Shown one piece after another: positions 6,941 to 8,699 of a stretch of 8,699 nt of DNA; the first letter of the stretch is position 1, and every line of letters begins with the position of its first letter. The notes under the pieces were generated by a model that worked only from the letters and a program-made list of their open reading frames with translations, did not search any database and was not told the DNA's origin. The DNA is from Candidatus Iainarchaeum sp. (GTDB lineage Archaea > Iainarchaeota > Iainarchaeia > Iainarchaeales > Iainarchaeaceae), in assembly GCA_013331625.1 (NCBI GenBank), contig DUGC01000004.1, forward strand, positions 19,795 through 28,493, in the 5' to 3' direction. Made by a program: the position numbers and the translations under genes.

Positions 6941-7594
6941 TTACGCATCCCTAACAAGGACCATTTCACAATAGCCTTCGCCCAAATTGACACCAGCACC
7001 AGAACTTACATAAAAAATAACATTATTAATGCCAGGGATGGTGGTAAAAGTTTTTGAAACCCTTGTCCATGCTGAAGGGGAGGACCACGAGCCAGATTCT
7101 AAACCCCCGGTGCATCCGGCAGGAGTACTTATAATAGTGGTATTATTACGGCAATTCCACACTACACTGCACAACCCTTTTTTATACACTGAAACAGTAT
7201 AAGTTTTTCCTATAACCAATGGCCCGCTTGCACCAACTGTGACAGTCTGGCTATAACCAGTCCAATCCTGACTTGCCGCAGGCAATACATGAACGCATTT
7301 TGTGCCATTAATACAACCCGAAGATATAATTTCCTTGGAACCGGCTCCGCTAACAACCCAGTCCGAAGCTCCTCTCTCAAAACTCGTGTTCTTGAGCAAA
7401 CCAACATCTGCACCACTCGCGGCCTGCGTCTCCATATAAGTGTCCACGCTCGTCTTGGCCGAAGTGCCGCCGGAGCTTGAAACCCCGAGGAGCAAAACTA
7501 CAACGATAGCGGCAACAGCAACAGCTCCGCCGATCAGGATCAGATATTCAAGCGAGCCCTGCGCCCTTTCACCATGGCCGTTCACGGGTTTCAT
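6941..7594 (-). CDS. Class III signal peptide pilin with C-terminal carbohydrate-binding-like domain
   Basis: A 217-aa protein. The N-terminus MKPVNGHGERAQGSLEYL is a class III (archaeal type IV pilin) signal: cleavage is expected between Ala11 and Gln12, with Glu at mature position +5 (Glu16), followed by a hydrophobic helix at about 18-39. A Ser/Gly/Thr linker leads to a domain at about 66-215 that starts LLKNTSFERGASDW and contains YSQTVTVGASG, YTVSVYKKG and a closing YCEMVLVRDA. This order (N-x-S-F-E-x-G...W, Q-x-V-x-V, Y-x-V-S-x-Y) resembles CBM4_9/galactose-binding-like jelly-rolls that bind sugars. Six cysteines (94, 100, 142, 148, 161, 209) could make disulfides, and N-x-S/T sequons occur at Asn69, 96, 150 and 151. 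It is probably a minor pilin or adhesin. The C-terminal coding region is lower in GC (21-29 of 60 in five sampled lines) than the N-terminal part (36 of 60 at 7441-7500), consistent with domain capture. The pilin call is firm and the CBM call moderate. Confidence 0.85.
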   Translation of the reverse strand: MKPVNGHGERAQGSLEYLILIGGAVAVAAIVVVLLLGVSSSGGTSAKTSVDTYMETQAASGADVGLLKNTSFERGASDWVVSGAGSKEIISSGCINGTKCVHVLPAASQDWTGYSQTVTVGASGPLVIGKTYTVSVYKKGLCSVVWNCRNNTTIISTPAGCTGGLESGSWSSPSAWTRVSKTFTTIPGINNVIFYVSSGAGVNLGEGYCEMVLVRDA

Positions 7595-7618
7595 GGAGAA
7601 GAATAAGGTGCATCCCCT

Positions 7619-7637
7619 TAATTAAATTTTCTTTTTC
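7619..7637 (-). promoter_or_regulatory. BRE/TATA-like promoter for the CBM-like pilin gene
   Basis: Read on the minus strand, a purine-rich GAAAAAGAAAA (BRE-like) runs into TTTAATTA (7626-7619). The box centre is about 28 bases from the ATG at 7594, so a transcript would begin at or a few bases before the start codon. No good Shine-Dalgarno lies just upstream of that ATG, which fits a leaderless or near-leaderless mRNA. This is a pattern call only. Confidence 0.45.
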
Positions 7638-7685
7638 GCAAAATCAATTTTTGGCACTAAAACTTCAGGGATATCTGGAAAATTT

Positions 7686-8159
7686 TCACGAGACTGCCCC
7701 CTTGCATACGGCCTTTGCCGTGCGGATGAAATCCCCGTCGAAATATGAAATGTTGAGGTCGACTGTAACAGCCCCTGTGAGCGGGCCTTGGGGGGAGGGA
7801 ATCGTTACGCTCGCCTGCCCATTTGCAGGTATTGCCTGGGCGCCGGTGTATTCCTGCGAGGTCGCGCTCTCGCCCTTGTTGAAGCTCCCTGCAAGGGCCA
7901 CGTTGCTCACTGTCCTGCTGGTCTCGTTTGCCACCTTGAGGTTAATGCCGCCAGGGGTTATTGCAAAGTTTGCGATCGGGAATTTCGAAAATCCCGTGCA
8001 GGAGCTTTCGCCTATTTGCGACGGGTCGATGAGCATTACGAGCGCCGCGATTGCAACAACGATGATGACAAGCGCCCAGCTGTAGGTCATGAGGTATTCG
8101 AGTGACGACTGGCCTTTGCCATCGCTTATTAAAACCGGGTGCACAGGGCTTGCTTTCAT
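7686..8159 (-). CDS. Class III signal peptide small pilin
   Basis: A 157-aa protein. Residues 13-16 (DGKG) precede QSSLEYLMTYSWALVI, a class III signal with expected cleavage between Gly16 and Gln17 and Glu21 at mature +5; the hydrophobic helix spans about 23-44. The exported domain (about 47-157) is short and looks beta-rich, and is bracketed by Cys54 (SSCTGF) and Cys152 (AVCKG), which probably form a disulfide joining the start and end of the head. N-x-S/T sequons at Asn78 (NET) and Asn136 (NIS) allow N-glycosylation. It shares the CTGF-x-K-x-PI-x-NF motif, the AVTVDLNISYFDGDF-like segment and the Cys-Lys-Gly ending with the partial pilin to its right, so the two are paralogues. It is likely a structural subunit assembled by the ATPase/T2SF machine encoded convergently. 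The start ATG lies 25 bases after a TATA-like box. No further function can be read from the sequence. Confidence 0.87.
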   Translation of the reverse strand: MKASPVHPVLISDGKGQSSLEYLMTYSWALVIIVVAIAALVMLIDPSQIGESSCTGFSKFPIANFAITPGGINLKVANETSRTVSNVALAGSFNKGESATSQEYTGAQAIPANGQASVTIPSPQGPLTGAVTVDLNISYFDGDFIRTAKAVCKGAVS

Positions 8160-8180
8160 GCCACAAATACGGAGCGGGAA

Positions 8181-8200
8181 TATAAAAAATTAACTTTAAG
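8181..8200 (-). promoter_or_regulatory. BRE/TATA-like promoter for the small pilin gene
   Basis: On the minus strand CTTAAAGTTAA leads into TTTTTTATA (8189-8181). The TATA centre is about 25 bases from the ATG at 8159, placing the predicted transcript start at the A of the start codon, so the mRNA is probably leaderless. No Shine-Dalgarno is visible between the box and the ATG. Confidence 0.5.
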
Positions 8201-8230
8201 CAAAATTACACGGCCTGGTTGGGCAGTATG

Positions 8231-8271
8231 AAAAAAAGAAAAAAGATAGGAGGAACCCGAAAGGGGGTTCC
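8231..8271 (-). terminator. Hairpin with double T-tract terminating the partial pilin gene
   Basis: On the minus strand, 14 bases after the stop codon, GGAACCC and GGGTTCC form a 7-bp stem with a 6-base loop (8271-8252). After TCCTATC follow two T-tracts, TTTTTT and TTTTTTT, separated by one C (8244-8231). It ends transcription of the 8286 gene before the promoter of the next pilin gene. Archaea usually terminate at T-tracts alone, so the stem is an extra feature. Confidence 0.65.
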
Positions 8272-8285
8272 AGATTCAAATGTAT

Positions 8286-8699
8286 TTATGCTGTAATTGT
8301 TCCTTTACAGGTTCCTGTTGCTGTCCTGCTGAAATCACCGTCGTTGTAGGTGACGTTCAGGTCAGCTGTTACCGGGCCCGCAACGAGCGTGCCAGGATCG
8401 AGGGTCACTGTGACCTCTGAATTTGCACCGACTGTAGTTACAGTGGCGTCGGTGGCATATGATGATGCGCCGCCGTTATTGAATGTGCCTGAGAAACTGA
8501 CTATGCTCAGTGCCCTTCCTGTCTGGTTTGTTATTTTGAACTGCAGGCCTGTTTCGTCATCGAACTGGAAGTTCCCTATCGGAAGCTTCGTGAATCCGGT
8601 ACAGCCTTCTGTACCTACCTGACTAGGATTAATCAGGAAAACCAAGGCTGCGACAACTATAACTATTACGACAAGTGCCCAACCATAGGTCATCAGGTA
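8286..8699 (-). CDS. Class III signal peptide small pilin, partial (start beyond right edge)
   Basis: The frame is open to the right edge and reads Y-L-M-T-Y-G-W-A from the end of the window, the interior of a class III signal peptide; the Met at 8693 is therefore internal and the true start and cleavage site lie outside. The visible part holds the hydrophobic helix (MTYGWALVVIVIVVAALVFL), then NPSQVG and a head domain with CTGFTKLPIGNF, a central GTFNNGG stretch, a segment like TADLNVTYNDGDF, and the ending GTCKGTITA. The first and last cysteines match those of the neighbouring pilin, so a conserved disulfide is likely. Sequons at NQT and NVT suggest N-glycosylation. The pattern match shows it is a paralogue of the pilin at 7686-8159, diverged mainly in the middle. 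It is probably a filament subunit of the same system and has its own terminator downstream. Confidence 0.86.
   Translation of the reverse strand, partial: YLMTYGWALVVIVIVVAALVFLINPSQVGTEGCTGFTKLPIGNFQFDDETGLQFKITNQTGRALSIVSFSGTFNNGGASSYATDATVTTVGANSEVTVTLDPGTLVAGPVTADLNVTYNDGDFSRTATGTCKGTITA

Noticed and set aside
7689..8105. Plus-strand open frames opposite the small pilin gene
   Set aside because: The minus strand encodes a clear class III signal peptide protein with cysteine and sequon patterns shared with its neighbour; the plus-strand frames are antisense shadows.

Overview
The window looks like a DPANN-type archaeal genome segment, perhaps Diapherotrites, Micrarchaeota or a relative; the phylum is inferred from protein style and not proven. 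It encodes an archaeal type IV pilus (archaellum/Tad-like) assembly machine and its pilin substrates. Archaeal signs are the class III signal peptides (Q-x-S-L-E-Y followed by a hydrophobic helix), the FlaI/TadA-like secretion ATPase, the paired T2SF membrane proteins, TATA-like boxes about 25-28 bases upstream of start codons, and two LAGLIDADG inteins in one ATPase.

Layout, plus strand (1-6844), a tight operon: (1) the 3' part of a small winged-helix protein gene; (2) a very large ORF (361-4968) for a pilus assembly ATPase whose roughly 502-residue host protein is split by two inteins; (3) and (4) two polytopic T2SF-domain (TadC/FlaJ-like) platform proteins. Genes 1/2 and 2/3 overlap and genes 3/4 abut with no gap, so translation is probably coupled.

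Layout, minus strand (6941-8699): three pilin-like genes, convergent with the operon. One carries a C-terminal region resembling a carbohydrate-binding (CBM4_9-like, jelly-roll) domain. The other two are paralogous small pilins with a shared cysteine pair; the last runs off the right edge. Two have TATA-like promoters placed for leaderless or near-leaderless transcripts, and the partial one ends in a hairpin plus T-tracts.

Inferred working model: the ATPase, once freed of both inteins, powers pilin extraction and assembly through the two T2SF platform proteins. The three class III pilins would be processed by a prepilin peptidase that is not in this window and added to a surface filament. The CBM-like pilin could be a tip or minor adhesin.

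Most notable point: the inteins sit 28 host residues apart, one splitting the Asp box and the other just before Walker B. The second lacks several canonical splicing residues (block B His replaced by Thr, penultimate His by Met, terminal Asn by Asp). Whether and how it splices decides whether the pilus motor can work. No RNA genes, CRISPR arrays or insertion sequences were seen.
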